This document shows positions 7,380 to 16,114 of a stretch of 64,000 nt of DNA, piece after piece. The first letter of the stretch is position 1. The number at the start of each line of letters is the position of its first letter. The notes under the pieces were generated by a model. It made no database searches. It had not been told where the DNA came from and saw only the letters and a program-made list of their open reading frames with translations. The position numbers were made by a program, and so were the translations under genes. The stretch covers positions 1-64,000 of the forward strand of contig JBBIOU010000016.1 of NCBI GenBank assembly GCA_037443205.1, in the 5' to 3' direction. The stretch comes from JBBIOU01 sp037443205. GTDB lineage: Bacteria > Bacteroidota > Bacteroidia > Flavobacteriales_D > UBA2798.

Positions 7380-7790
7380 ATGCTGCATAAATATACTGCA
7401 ATAAAAGATGTAGGACATTCTGTAATAAAACTCAGAGAAGATGGTATTATAGAAATAGATTGCAGGAATAATTATGAGTATTCTGTTAATGATGTAAAGG
7501 AAAACTGGGCGATTATAAAAGAATTAGCTAAAGGAAAAAAAATACTTGTATTTAATAATATGCCTGAGTTTACCACTGCTTCTAAAGAAACACGCGAATT
7601 TGTTGCAAAAGGCGAGCACAAAGATTTTATAGCTGCCGAAGCTTTTGTAATTCAATCGCTGGCGCAAAAAATATTGGGTAATTTTTATTTAAAAATAAAT
7701 AAGCCGGTGGTGCCGGCCAAAATTTTTACCAACAAAGAAAATGCCGTGCAATGGTTGAGTACTTTTAAACAAAAAAATATTTCTATATAA
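7380..7790 (+). CDS. Uncharacterised cytoplasmic protein, STAS/SpoIIAA-like
   Basis: The 136-residue protein has no signal peptide. Its pattern (alternating strands and helices, KKILVFNNMPEFTTASKETREF, then AQKILGNFYLKINKP, and a C-terminal ENAVQWLSTFK) resembles the STAS/SEC14-like proteins frequent in Bacteroidota, where the last helix begins with an EAxxWL motif. The function is unknown. The assignment to the STAS-like fold is by pattern only. Confidence 0.7.
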   Translation: MLHKYTAIKDVGHSVIKLREDGIIEIDCRNNYEYSVNDVKENWAIIKELAKGKKILVFNNMPEFTTASKETREFVAKGEHKDFIAAEAFVIQSLAQKILGNFYLKINKPVVPAKIFTNKENAVQWLSTFKQKNISI

Positions 7791-7824
7791 AGTACTACCC
7801 TTTATTTCATATTATTTTATTGTT

Positions 7825-7832
7825 TACTTTTG
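7825..7832 (+). promoter_or_regulatory. -7 promoter element (TACTTTTG) for the DUF2490 gene
   Basis: TACTTTTG fits TAnnTTTG. Transcription starting a few nt later would include every possible start of the DUF2490 frame, whose preceding in-frame stop is at 7835-7837. Confidence 0.5.
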
Positions 7833-7852
7833 GTTAAGTAATACATTTAGAT

Positions 7853-8524
7853 ATCAATAAAATTACATACATATTAATCTGTTTACCGCTGATTGCATTC
7901 GGGCAAACAAAAGATGCTGCCATTTGGATGGGGTACGCGCTTGATAAAAAAATAAACAAAGAGTGGTATTGGCACTTTAGTACACAATACCGCTTAAATG
8001 ATAATTTTAGTCGTTTTGACTATATGTTTTATGATATTGGCTTAAATTTTAAACCTACCAAAAATACCGAATTTGAGGCCGCATACGTATGGAATTTTAA
8101 AAACTCTATAAAGAGAAAAGGGCTTGATAACAGAAGTCAATTTTATGCCAGTTTTTTTTGGGGCACCAGAGCAGGGGTTTTTAAAATTAATAACCGCAAT
8201 AGAATACAAAGTAGTTTGGAAGACGAAAATCTGACAGATGGTAACAGTCGTTCGGATTTTTTTTACAGAAATAAAACCAGTATTCGCTATAAAGACCTGG
8301 ATGATTTTACTCCTTTTGCATATGTAGAGTTATACTGGCGCCTGAATAACAAAAATGTGTGGGAAAATACTATTTACAGAACCCGCTATGGAATAGGATT
8401 AGAATATAAAATATCTAAACGCAAGAGGATAGAGTTATATTACATGATACAACAACAAATAAAGCGCAGACAACCCGATTATATATACGTTATTGGGCTG
8501 GGATTTGAGCAAACCATAAAATAA
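7853..8524 (+). CDS. DUF2490 outer-membrane protein, no canonical start codon
   Basis: The body (from 7928) matches DUF2490, a predicted outer-membrane beta-barrel with repeated aromatic strands (YWHFSTQYRLNDNFSRFDY, RTRYGIGLEYKISKRKRIELYY) and a C-terminal Phe-rich strand. The first ATG, at 7928, would cut off the signal peptide. Reading in frame upstream gives INKITYILICLPLIAFGQTK, a perfect signal peptide, but no ATG, GTG or TTG occurs between the in-frame stop at 7835 and 7928. The codon where Met is expected is ATC (7853). Either a rare ATC/ATA/ATT start is used, or an ATG was mutated, or there is a base-call error. The body is sure; the start is open. Confidence 0.75.
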   Translation: MNKITYILICLPLIAFGQTKDAAIWMGYALDKKINKEWYWHFSTQYRLNDNFSRFDYMFYDIGLNFKPTKNTEFEAAYVWNFKNSIKRKGLDNRSQFYASFFWGTRAGVFKINNRNRIQSSLEDENLTDGNSRSDFFYRNKTSIRYKDLDDFTPFAYVELYWRLNNKNVWENTIYRTRYGIGLEYKISKRKRIELYYMIQQQIKRRQPDYIYVIGLGFEQTIK

Positions 8525-8531
8525 TAATCAT

Positions 8532-8885
8532 TTAAACAGATTTGCTTTTTAAATAACCTATAATGGCTAAAGTTATTGCTGCAGCTATTAACAAGATTAA
8601 GAAATAACCTAAATATCTGTTAGGGATAAATGGTTTTCGGTGAGTACCAATAGCTATAAAATTATATTTTACACACTCTTTATAATGTGTTTTAGGTATG
8701 GCAAACAATATGATATATGCATTTTCATCTTCGATATGTTTTTCGAAACGGATGTTATTTTTTAGGAGTAAATCTTCGAAGGTTTGTGCCTGTTCATTTT
8801 TGTAATAATGAAAAACAACATAGCGATTATCTGTAGGGTGTTCGTAATAATTGGTAATTCTGAATTTAACCTCTAACTGATCCAT
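8532..8885 (-). CDS. Hypothetical protein with one C-terminal membrane helix
   Basis: The 117-residue protein has a soluble region (1-85) rich in aromatic residues and one membrane helix at about 93-111 (LGYFLILLIAAAITLAIIG), followed by a short basic tail. I do not recognise a family. Its start overlaps the end of the nitroreductase gene by 13 bp, so it is the last gene of the OmpA - nitroreductase operon. Confidence 0.7.
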   Translation of the reverse strand: MDQLEVKFRITNYYEHPTDNRYVVFHYYKNEQAQTFEDLLLKNNIRFEKHIEDENAYIILFAIPKTHYKECVKYNFIAIGTHRKPFIPNRYLGYFLILLIAAAITLAIIGYLKSKSV

Positions 8886-9457
8886 TCGGTTACATATTCA
8901 ATAGGTTTACGATGACTTTTAGGCCATTCTATAGCCGGATAACCTAAGTAAAAAAAACCAAGGCATTTATCTTTTTCCGACAATCCTAAAAATTTTTTCA
9001 TTCCTTCGGTATAAGTAACTCCTCCACTACCCCAGTAGGCAGCAAGTCCATAAGCTGTTGCAGTTAGATACATATTTTGTACGGCACATGCAACAGCTTC
9101 TATTTCTTCTATTTCAGGAATTTTTTCGCTTTCCTGTCGTTTCATGCATATAGTTATAATAGCCGAAGCCAATAAAGGACGTGTTTTTAATTTCTGGTAT
9201 TTTTCTTCGTCATACATATCGGGCGGGGTAATTTCTTTGTAGTGTTCAGCCTGAAAGTCGGCCAGTTTTTTTATGCCGTTATCCATAAACACTTTAAACC
9301 TCCAGGGTTGTGTCATGCCATGATTGGGTGCCCAGATGGCATTATTTCTCCGTTTTTCTATTTGTTCTTTATGCACCTTTCTGCTACTGAACTGCTCCGG
9401 AAAAATTGTTCTTCGGTCTTGTATTACCGAGGTTATTTCGCTTAAGTTATAACGCAT
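8873..9457 (-). CDS. Nitroreductase-family (FMN) oxidoreductase
   Basis: This is an NAD(P)H:FMN oxidoreductase of the nitroreductase superfamily, YdjA-like in length (194 residues). It has the N-terminal RRTIFPEQFSSRKV (FMN phosphate binding), WAPNHGMTQPWRFKVF and the C-terminal AAYWGSGG..FLGLSEKDKCLGFFYLGYP. The physiological substrate is not known for this subgroup. The start codon overlaps the stop of the OmpA-family gene (TAATG), indicating coupling. Confidence 0.88.
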   Translation of the reverse strand: MRYNLSEITSVIQDRRTIFPEQFSSRKVHKEQIEKRRNNAIWAPNHGMTQPWRFKVFMDNGIKKLADFQAEHYKEITPPDMYDEEKYQKLKTRPLLASAIITICMKRQESEKIPEIEEIEAVACAVQNMYLTATAYGLAAYWGSGGVTYTEGMKKFLGLSEKDKCLGFFYLGYPAIEWPKSHRKPIEYVTEWIS

Positions 9458-11913
9458 TATTCTAATATTTGCATTTCCACTCTGCGGTTTTTTTGCCTTC
9501 CTTCTTCGGTTTTATTATCGGCAATTGGTTTGGTTTGCCCGAAATACAGCACGAATATTCGGTCTTCAGTAACACCTCTCGACATCAGGAATGCTTTTAC
9601 GGCTTCTGCGCGTTTTTTAGACAACTGTAAATTAGAGGCCGGATTTCCTACATTATCTGTGTGTCCTGATATTTTAATTTTCCATTTGTCTTTTTTTATC
9701 ATCAACTCAGCTAATTCTTCTAATGAAGCGTAAGAAACATTTCTGATGATAGCTTTACCTGTTTCAAACTCAAGGTTATCAAATGCTTTTTTCAAAACTT
9801 CTTCTTCTTCTTTTTGCAAAATAACTACCTGGAGGTCTTTGTTTTCTTTTTCTTTGAGTACTACTTCTTGTTGTTTTAAGTAGCGGAATTCGTAGTATCC
9901 ATTTGCATTGAGTTTTGCCGTAATTTTTTCTTCTTTATTGTTGTTTCTGACATATATATCCATTTTTTCGGGATAAATGTTATCTTTCACATCCAATAAG
10001 AATAAATAGCTTTGGTTGAGCGGTAGATTTTCAAATACGTATTTATCACCTTCCATTTTTGCAGTGGCAATGATATCTCCGTTAGCATCCACTAAGTATA
10101 ATTTGGTATAATCGGGGCAACCAAAATTTTCCGGAATACCGGGTTCTAAGGGGCAGTTATCATCTTTGTCGGCTATGCCGTCTTTATCGGTATCGGGGCA
10201 ACCGTTAAATTCTTTAAGTCCGGGTTGTTTAGGGCACTGGTCATCGCTATCTTTAATACCATCCGAATCGGTATCGGGGCAACCATTAAATTCTTTAAGT
10301 CCGGGTTCGGTAGGGCAATCATCTTTTTTATCGGGTATGCCATCTCTATCGGTATCGGGACATCCGTTAAACTCTACTAAGCCGGCTTCTGCGGGGCATT
10401 CGTCATATTTGTCTTCAATATTATCTCCGTCCATATCCGGGCAACCTTTAAATGTCCACACGCCTTTTACATCGGGACATAAATCAAGTTTATCTGATAC
10501 CAAATCGCCATCTTTATCTTTGGGATGATGATACAGTATGGGTATTTTTAAGGCAACAAAAACATCGGCCCCGTATTTTTCGCCTTTTAATACGGGTTTA
10601 ATATCAGATGTTCCTACCATTAAATAGCCTATACGCAAAGCAGGGCCATATCTCAAACCGGTTACCGGGCTCCAGGTAAGTGGTAAGGCTACTCCCAAAA
10701 ATTTGTGATCCCAGCGAGGAATAAGCGAATAATAAGAAATGTGGTGTACTTTATTTCTATCATTTTTAAACTTGAGGGCATAAAAACTTGTTGCACCTAT
10801 ATATAAATCTTTCCAAATATTGTAATCAATTTGTAAACTAAGTGATGTGGGCAGATTCATGTAAAATTCTCGTTTATCGGAGGGTAATTTTTGAAAACGA
10901 GCATTGATGGTATCGTTAAATTGCTGAACCGATTGAAAATCGAGCACAGAAATATTCCAATCTCTGATGTCTGCCCTAAAGTCGTTGCTGTAAGTGCCTT
11001 TTCGGTATTTCATGCCGCCTATATCCAGAGCCGAAAAACCTACTTTAAGTTTGTATTTATTTTGATCTTTTCGCCATAAATTTTGCTGTCCATCCATTTC
11101 ATATTGATATTTTTTATAGTCCTTTCTCCACTCATACACAATGCCAAAATCAAAGCCAATACCGGGGTTAGATTTAAATCTGTATTTAATGGTATTAATG
11201 TCGAACTCAAAATTGTCTGAATGGCCGTAGTTTACATCCGAACTAAAAATAGAAAGAGTATCTGCATTTAAAAACTCATATTCCAGGTTATCAATGTACA
11301 TGAATGCAGCTCCAAGCCCTTGCAATAATTTTAATCTACCGCCTATTTTTAAAAAATGTTCATTATTATCAAGCAATACTCTGCCGTAATTAAAACCATA
11401 TTCGGCCCAGGCCATGGTTTGTATGCTCAATCGCTTGTTGTATAATCTGTCTACCCATAAAGAGGGGTATTCCAGTTCTTCTTTTATTAATTTAGCTAAA
11501 TCCGCACCAATGTCATCAATATTAAAAAACTGGCGTATTTTCCAATTAAACCCGATGGCTGTTTTATCGCTTAGCGTAACCATAAATGCCGGCAGTTGCA
11601 GTTCAGAGAATTGATATATTTGTTTATTACTGCGGCTTGTACGCTCATAAACGTATTTATCCCATATTTCATTTTCGGTAACAGTTCCTAATTTTTGAGC
11701 GGCTATACCTTTTAAAGAAAGATAATTATTGTAGGCTGCCATAGAAAATCCGCCCAGGGTTAAATCAAATTTATAACGGCTGTCTACAATGGAGGCAGGT
11801 TGTAAATCTACACCGGTTATACCACTGTAGTTCATTTCTCTTACACCAATATAATCTTGTGCAAACAGTAAATTGCAAAATAACAATAAAATAATCCCGA
11901 ACAGATTTTTCAT
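9457..11913 (-). CDS. OmpA-family outer-membrane protein with DUF5723 barrel and TSP3 repeats
   Basis: The 818-residue protein has four parts. A signal peptide covers 1-18. A DUF5723-type beta-barrel domain spans about 20-460. Five thrombospondin type-3 calcium-binding repeats follow at about 465-605 (DxDxDGIxD...CP..PG...GCPD). After a short linker comes an OmpA peptidoglycan-binding domain (about 708-818, with ISGHTDNVGNPASNLQLSKKRAEAV and RRVEMQIL). The domain order indicates a barrel in the outer membrane with a rigid Ca2+-bound spacer reaching the cell wall. A -7 element lies at 11946-11953. It is the first gene of a three-gene operon. Confidence 0.92.
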   Translation of the reverse strand: MKNLFGIILLLFCNLLFAQDYIGVREMNYSGITGVDLQPASIVDSRYKFDLTLGGFSMAAYNNYLSLKGIAAQKLGTVTENEIWDKYVYERTSRSNKQIYQFSELQLPAFMVTLSDKTAIGFNWKIRQFFNIDDIGADLAKLIKEELEYPSLWVDRLYNKRLSIQTMAWAEYGFNYGRVLLDNNEHFLKIGGRLKLLQGLGAAFMYIDNLEYEFLNADTLSIFSSDVNYGHSDNFEFDINTIKYRFKSNPGIGFDFGIVYEWRKDYKKYQYEMDGQQNLWRKDQNKYKLKVGFSALDIGGMKYRKGTYSNDFRADIRDWNISVLDFQSVQQFNDTINARFQKLPSDKREFYMNLPTSLSLQIDYNIWKDLYIGATSFYALKFKNDRNKVHHISYYSLIPRWDHKFLGVALPLTWSPVTGLRYGPALRIGYLMVGTSDIKPVLKGEKYGADVFVALKIPILYHHPKDKDGDLVSDKLDLCPDVKGVWTFKGCPDMDGDNIEDKYDECPAEAGLVEFNGCPDTDRDGIPDKKDDCPTEPGLKEFNGCPDTDSDGIKDSDDQCPKQPGLKEFNGCPDTDKDGIADKDDNCPLEPGIPENFGCPDYTKLYLVDANGDIIATAKMEGDKYVFENLPLNQSYLFLLDVKDNIYPEKMDIYVRNNNKEEKITAKLNANGYYEFRYLKQQEVVLKEKENKDLQVVILQKEEEEVLKKAFDNLEFETGKAIIRNVSYASLEELAELMIKKDKWKIKISGHTDNVGNPASNLQLSKKRAEAVKAFLMSRGVTEDRIFVLYFGQTKPIADNKTEEGRQKNRRVEMQILE

Positions 11914-11945
11914 TTATTTAATTTTTAATGAATTTTTTATAGTAA

Positions 11946-11953
11946 CAAAACTA
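11946..11953 (-). promoter_or_regulatory. -7 promoter element (TAGTTTTG) for the ompA-like operon
   Basis: TAGTTTTG matches TAnnTTTG and lies 32 nt before the ATG at 11913. The divergent TPR gene may use TATCTTGC at 11984-11991, a weaker match. Confidence 0.55.
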
Positions 11954-12007
11954 ATGAATATTTTATTATTTATATAAAATTACTATCTTGCGGTAAATTA
12001 AATATTC

Positions 12008-13105
12008 ATGAAAAAAATAGTTTTAACCATTTGCTTTTTAAACGCTATTGTTATGGGCGCTTTTACACAAAATACCGAAAGTGCTGATGAAAAGCTTAAA
12101 AAGGCAATAGAACTAATGGATAACGGTAAAATAGAAGAATCTATAACATTGCTTAAAGAAGCAAAAAAATTAGACCCCAAAAACAGTGTTTACGATTACG
12201 AAATGGCTTATGCATATTACATATCTAAAGATTATGCCAAAGCTGCAAAAACCTTAAAACCTATATTGAATAAACCCGATGCTAAAGACTTGTATTACCA
12301 GCTTTATGGTAATGCTTTGGATTTACAAGGAAAAAGAAAAGATGCTTTAAAAGCCTATGCCGATGGGTTAAATAAATTTCCCAATTCCGGGCGATTATTT
12401 TTAGAAATTTCAGTTATATTAATCAATGAAAAACAACTGGGCGATGCCCTTACAACTTTAGAAGCCGGTGTTAAAGTTGAGCCGACTTATTCATCTAACT
12501 ATTACTGGCTTACCAAGATATTTTTAAATACCGATTTTGAAGTTTGGGGCATGCTTTACGGAGAAATATTTATGAATATTGAACGCACCAGTAAAAGAAC
12601 TACCGAAATAGGTAAAATGCTTTTTAACACCTATAAAAGCGAAATAAAATTTGATTCTGATACTTCGGTAAGTATTAGTTTTTGCAAAACCGAAGAAGTA
12701 AATGTTGATGAAGATGATGAAGATATCAGATTGCCTTTTGGCACTTTTATATACGAAACAACCCTGCTTGCTTCTATCCCTATTGCTAAATGGAAAACAG
12801 AAAACGAGCGAAAAATTACCATCAAATCTCTTTGTGAAATAAGAAAAAACTTTATTGAACAATATTATAACAACTTCCACCATGACGAAAAATACCCCGT
12901 TGTACTTTTTGATTATCATAAACGACTAATAGAAAAGGGATTTTTTGAAGCCTATAATTATTGGTTGTTTTTAGGTGGTGATTACGAAGAATTTATTTTA
13001 TGGAAAAATGCCAATAAAGAAAACTGGGAGGCTTTTGTTCAATGGTTTAACGACAATCCTATTAATCTGAACGTTGATAATTATTTTCACCGTACGAAAA
13101 TGTGA
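12008..13105 (+). CDS. Secreted TPR-repeat protein
   Basis: The 365-residue protein has a signal peptide (1-20, ending GAFTQ) and at least four tetratricopeptide repeats between about 25 and 170 (LKKAIELMDNGKIEESITLL, AKDLYYQLYGNALDLQGKRK). The C-terminal half (170-365) is not TPR and has an acidic patch (EVNVDEDDEDI). TPRs mediate protein binding; here the partner is unknown and the location is periplasmic. Its end lies 2 bp from the end of the convergent sterol-desaturase-like gene. Confidence 0.82.
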   Translation: MKKIVLTICFLNAIVMGAFTQNTESADEKLKKAIELMDNGKIEESITLLKEAKKLDPKNSVYDYEMAYAYYISKDYAKAAKTLKPILNKPDAKDLYYQLYGNALDLQGKRKDALKAYADGLNKFPNSGRLFLEISVILINEKQLGDALTTLEAGVKVEPTYSSNYYWLTKIFLNTDFEVWGMLYGEIFMNIERTSKRTTEIGKMLFNTYKSEIKFDSDTSVSISFCKTEEVNVDEDDEDIRLPFGTFIYETTLLASIPIAKWKTENERKITIKSLCEIRKNFIEQYYNNFHHDEKYPVVLFDYHKRLIEKGFFEAYNYWLFLGGDYEEFILWKNANKENWEAFVQWFNDNPINLNVDNYFHRTKM

Positions 13106-13107
13106 TT

Positions 13108-13980
13108 CTACTTTTTTAGTCCGACTCTTAGTTGTCTGGAAGTTTTTTTACTGCCATCATGACTCCATCCCGGTGGACCGAATATATACATCAATTTATC
13201 TTTAAATGTAGGAGCACGTTTTACGTCTTTCCACATACTTATCCATTCATGAAAAATAACATCTTTGGGTTGGTGAGATTTAATATTTTCGGTTAAGCCA
13301 TAAGTTACGGCTTCTTCTTCGGGTTGATAGGTGCCAAATATTCTGTCCCATATAATAAATACCATCCCCATGTTTTTATCCAGGTATTTAACATTGCTCC
13401 CGTGATGTACTCTGTGGTTGCTGGGTGTTGCCAAAAAATATTCAAGTACCCCCAACTTACCAACCATTTGGGTGTGTATCAATATGCCATATATTTGAGT
13501 TGCCGAATACATAAACATAATATCCATAGATTTAAAACCTAATAAAGACAGTGGAATAAAATATATAAACCTGTATAACGGCTGAAAAACGGATGAACGA
13601 AAACCTACTGTTAAATTAAATTCCTGTGATGAATGATGTGTAACGTGTATAGCCCAGAATAAGCGACAATAATGGTCAACATAATGCAGTACATAAAATA
13701 AAAAATCTTCAAGTATTAATAGCCCTATCCAATACAGATAAATATTTTCAATTTGCATGATATGATATTGATAAAAATAATTGAGTACAAACAGAGTAAC
13801 TCCCAGCATCAAAACATCTAATCCCATGTTTAATAACATAAGATAAATGTTTTCTAAAGTTCCTTTAAAGGTGTAGTGTTTATATCGAAAATAATTAGAT
13901 AATAATATTTCTGCACCTATCACTAACAAGTAAATAGGAGTAGAAATAAGTAGCAGCAGTGTTTCTCTGGTTATTTCCAC
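13108..13980 (-). CDS. Sterol desaturase / fatty-acid hydroxylase family membrane protein
   Basis: This is a di-iron membrane oxygenase of the fatty-acid hydroxylase superfamily. It has about five hydrophobic helices and the histidine boxes HYVDH, HVTHHSS and NHRVHHGSN, which ligate the two irons. Substrates in the family include sterols, fatty acids and carotenoids; the one used here cannot be told. The 290-residue frame starts at a GTG (13978-13980). A -7 element ends 4 nt upstream of that GTG, so the mRNA is probably leaderless. Confidence 0.9.
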   Translation of the reverse strand: MEITRETLLLLISTPIYLLVIGAEILLSNYFRYKHYTFKGTLENIYLMLLNMGLDVLMLGVTLFVLNYFYQYHIMQIENIYLYWIGLLILEDFLFYVLHYVDHYCRLFWAIHVTHHSSQEFNLTVGFRSSVFQPLYRFIYFIPLSLLGFKSMDIMFMYSATQIYGILIHTQMVGKLGVLEYFLATPSNHRVHHGSNVKYLDKNMGMVFIIWDRIFGTYQPEEEAVTYGLTENIKSHQPKDVIFHEWISMWKDVKRAPTFKDKLMYIFGPPGWSHDGSKKTSRQLRVGLKK

Positions 13981-13984
13981 ACTG

Positions 13985-13992
13985 CAAAAATA
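13985..13992 (-). promoter_or_regulatory. -7 promoter element (TATTTTTG), 4 nt from a GTG start
   Basis: TATTTTTG-CAGT-GTG: the -7 element is so near the start codon that transcription should begin at or beside the GTG. Confidence 0.6.
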
Positions 13993-14002
13993 ACAAACAA
14001 GA

Positions 14003-14434
14003 TTAAATTTTTGTCCAGGTTCTGTCGGCCAGTTGCTTTACTGCTGCCAAAAATTTTTTAAATGGCATTTTATGACCCCATTCTTCGGGTGATATCATAG
14101 AAAGTATATAATCGCCTTCTGCATTTTGATACAAATAATAAACATGATTGATAACAGGAATGAAGCTGATTTTTGCTTCATATATTTTGTGCGAGAGTTC
14201 TTTTCTTTCTTGTATTTCTGCTGCCTGATTAGCAAGTAATTCTATTTGCTGCCGAATTTGCTTAAGTTGCATATCGGTTAGTTCGTGCATGGCATGTAGC
14301 GCCTGATGCTTAATGACTGCCTCTTCATTAGGCTTAACAATTGCACTACCTCTGTTATGCGCATAAGATAATGTGCCCGGGGTTTCGGTAATTTTATCGG
14401 GGTCAATCGGGTTATAAAATTCTTCTACTTGCAT
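14003..14434 (-). CDS. DUF2452 protein
   Basis: The 143-residue cytoplasmic protein begins with NPIDPDKITETPGTLSYAHN, the conserved start of DUF2452, and continues with a predicted coiled helix (LTDMQLKQIRQQIELLANQA, about 52-85). The function of the family is unknown. It is transcribed in the same direction as the 3-hydroxyanthranilate genes, 38 bp after ACMSD, and could be co-transcribed with them. Confidence 0.85.
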   Translation of the reverse strand: MQVEEFYNPIDPDKITETPGTLSYAHNRGSAIVKPNEEAVIKHQALHAMHELTDMQLKQIRQQIELLANQAAEIQERKELSHKIYEAKISFIPVINHVYYLYQNAEGDYILSMISPEEWGHKMPFKKFLAAVKQLADRTWTKI

Positions 14435-14472
14435 ATTTGTTACTTCACCAACAAATGATAATTTAGAAATGT

Positions 14473-15489
14473 TTATAAAAAATCTTGTTTACTCATACCG
14501 AGCCATTGCAATGCTGAACCGCTCAGCAATATTTCTTTTTGTTCAATAGTATAAGGCATGCTGTGTATTAACTCACCGGGTTTTAATTCACCCAAGGGAA
14601 AAGGATAATCTGTACCTAAAGCTATTTTATCGAAACCAAATAATTCAATTATATAATCGAGCATTTTTTTGTCGTGTACCAAAGAATCTAACCAAAATTT
14701 ACCTAAATAATTTTTAGGGGGGACATTATTATCAATAGCACATAAATCAGGTCTGACTTCAAATCCGTGTTGTATACGACCAATTGTAGCAGGAAAAGAA
14801 CCGCCTCCGTGTGCAAAGGCAACTCTTAGGTTTGGCAATTTTTCAAAAACACCTCCAAAAATCATTGAACAGATAGCCAAAGAGGTTTCTGCAGGCATCC
14901 CAACCAGCCATGGCAACCAATAACGTTGCATTTTATCTTGCCCCATCATATCCCAGGGATGAACAAACACGCACATATCCAGTTCTTCGCAAGCTTCAAA
15001 AACTTCAAATACATGTGGGTCATTTAAGTTCCAATCGTTGATATGTGATCCTATCTGAACGCCTTTTAATCCGATTTTTTTGCAGCGCTCCAGTTCTTTT
15101 ATCGCCATAGCAGGCGATTGCATGGGTAGTGTTCCTAAACCAACAAATCGTTTGGGGTAACGATTAACTACTTGTGAAATATGGTCGTTTAAAAATTGTG
15201 ACGTAATTAGTGTATGTTCGGGCTTTGCCCAATAATGAAACATTACCGGAACGGTTGATAATACTTGCACATCTACCTGATGATGGTTACATTCCTTTAT
15301 TCTGGTTTCATCGCTCCAGCAATTATCCTCTATCTCCCTGAAAAACTTATTGTCTTTCATCATCCGCGCACAGCAGGGCTTATGGTGTTCCAGATGTATA
15401 AATCCTCCGTAGCCGAAATCATTTTTCCATATCGGAATATTTTCAGGAAGAATGTGTGTATGAATGTCAATAGTGAAAATTTTACTCAT
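14473..15489 (-). CDS. 2-amino-3-carboxymuconate-6-semialdehyde decarboxylase (ACMSD)
   Basis: ACMSD is a Zn amidohydrolase-fold decarboxylase that turns the HAAO product ACMS into 2-aminomuconate semialdehyde and so diverts tryptophan carbon from NAD synthesis to catabolism. Its metal ligands are visible: HTHILP near the N-terminus, FVHPWD, FAHGGG and GTDYPFPLGE (catalytic Asp). The 338-residue size is normal. It overlaps HAAO by 4 bp (ATGA), so the two enzymes act in sequence from one transcript. Other kynurenine-pathway genes are not in the window. Confidence 0.93.
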   Translation of the reverse strand: MSKIFTIDIHTHILPENIPIWKNDFGYGGFIHLEHHKPCCARMMKDNKFFREIEDNCWSDETRIKECNHHQVDVQVLSTVPVMFHYWAKPEHTLITSQFLNDHISQVVNRYPKRFVGLGTLPMQSPAMAIKELERCKKIGLKGVQIGSHINDWNLNDPHVFEVFEACEELDMCVFVHPWDMMGQDKMQRYWLPWLVGMPAETSLAICSMIFGGVFEKLPNLRVAFAHGGGSFPATIGRIQHGFEVRPDLCAIDNNVPPKNYLGKFWLDSLVHDKKMLDYIIELFGFDKIALGTDYPFPLGELKPGELIHSMPYTIEQKEILLSGSALQWLGMSKQDFL

Positions 15490-16010
15490 ATAAAGCGCTC
15501 ATCTACTTCCATCACTGTTCCGCATTTTTTGCAGGTTCTTAAATCCTGCGAAGTATAAAACTCCTTAAAGGTGGGTAAAAAATCTTTTTCTATACTGCGC
15601 AAAACAAAACGTTTTTGAAAAAGCGGATGATTACATTTTTCGCAATACCAAAACAAACCATCTTGTTCGCCTGCCCTGCGTTTGCGTTCAATAACCAAAC
15701 CTACTGTATTAGCCGGCCTTATGGGCGAATGAGGAATATTAGGCGGCAACAAAAAAATTTCGCCTTGTTTGATAGGTACCTCCACTGCTTTGCCATCAAC
15801 CTGAACTTTTACTAAGATATCGCCTTCTAACTGATAAAAAAACTCTTCGCTTTCATTAAAATGGTAATCTTTTCGGGCGTTAGGTCCTCCAACAACCATA
15901 ATAATAAATTCTGCATCCTGATAAATTACTTTATTATTAACCGGGGGCTTAAGCAAATGGCGATTATCGTCTATCCATTTCTTAAAGTTAAAAGGCATAA
16001 TTAAACTCAT
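15486..16010 (-). CDS. 3-hydroxyanthranilate 3,4-dioxygenase (HAAO)
   Basis: HAAO opens the ring of 3-hydroxyanthranilate with Fe(II) and O2 to give ACMS. The cupin core has DYHFNESEEFFYQLEGD (His and Glu ligands) and PPNIPHSPIRP (third ligand His). The C-terminal CEKC...CKKC quartet is the rubredoxin-like second iron site of the bacterial enzyme. Length is 174 residues, as in bacterial homologues. It is the first gene of a two-gene operon with ACMSD. A near-consensus -7 element (TAACTTTA) lies about 20 nt upstream of the ATG. Confidence 0.95.
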   Translation of the reverse strand: MSLIMPFNFKKWIDDNRHLLKPPVNNKVIYQDAEFIIMVVGGPNARKDYHFNESEEFFYQLEGDILVKVQVDGKAVEVPIKQGEIFLLPPNIPHSPIRPANTVGLVIERKRRAGEQDGLFWYCEKCNHPLFQKRFVLRSIEKDFLPTFKEFYTSQDLRTCKKCGTVMEVDERFI

Positions 16011-16059
16011 AGCATTTTTTTTAATGGCTAAAGTTAATTAAAAAGTTTTTGGTAAAAAA

Positions 16060-16092
16060 AACCGCCCCCTCGGCATAGCCGAGGGGGCGGTT
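16060..16092 (-). terminator. Strong intrinsic terminator after the giant T9SS gene
   Basis: AACCGCCCCCTCGGC pairs with GCCGAGGGGGCGGTT (15-bp GC-rich stem, 3-nt loop). A run of T follows on the minus strand. It lies 22 bp downstream of the stop at 16115. Confidence 0.92.
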
Positions 16093-16114
16093 ATATTTTA
16101 ATCAGAAATAACTG

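Noticed and set aside
10166..10528. Plus-strand frame with Ser/Pro repeats
   Set aside because: Shadow of the TSP3 repeats of the OmpA-family gene.
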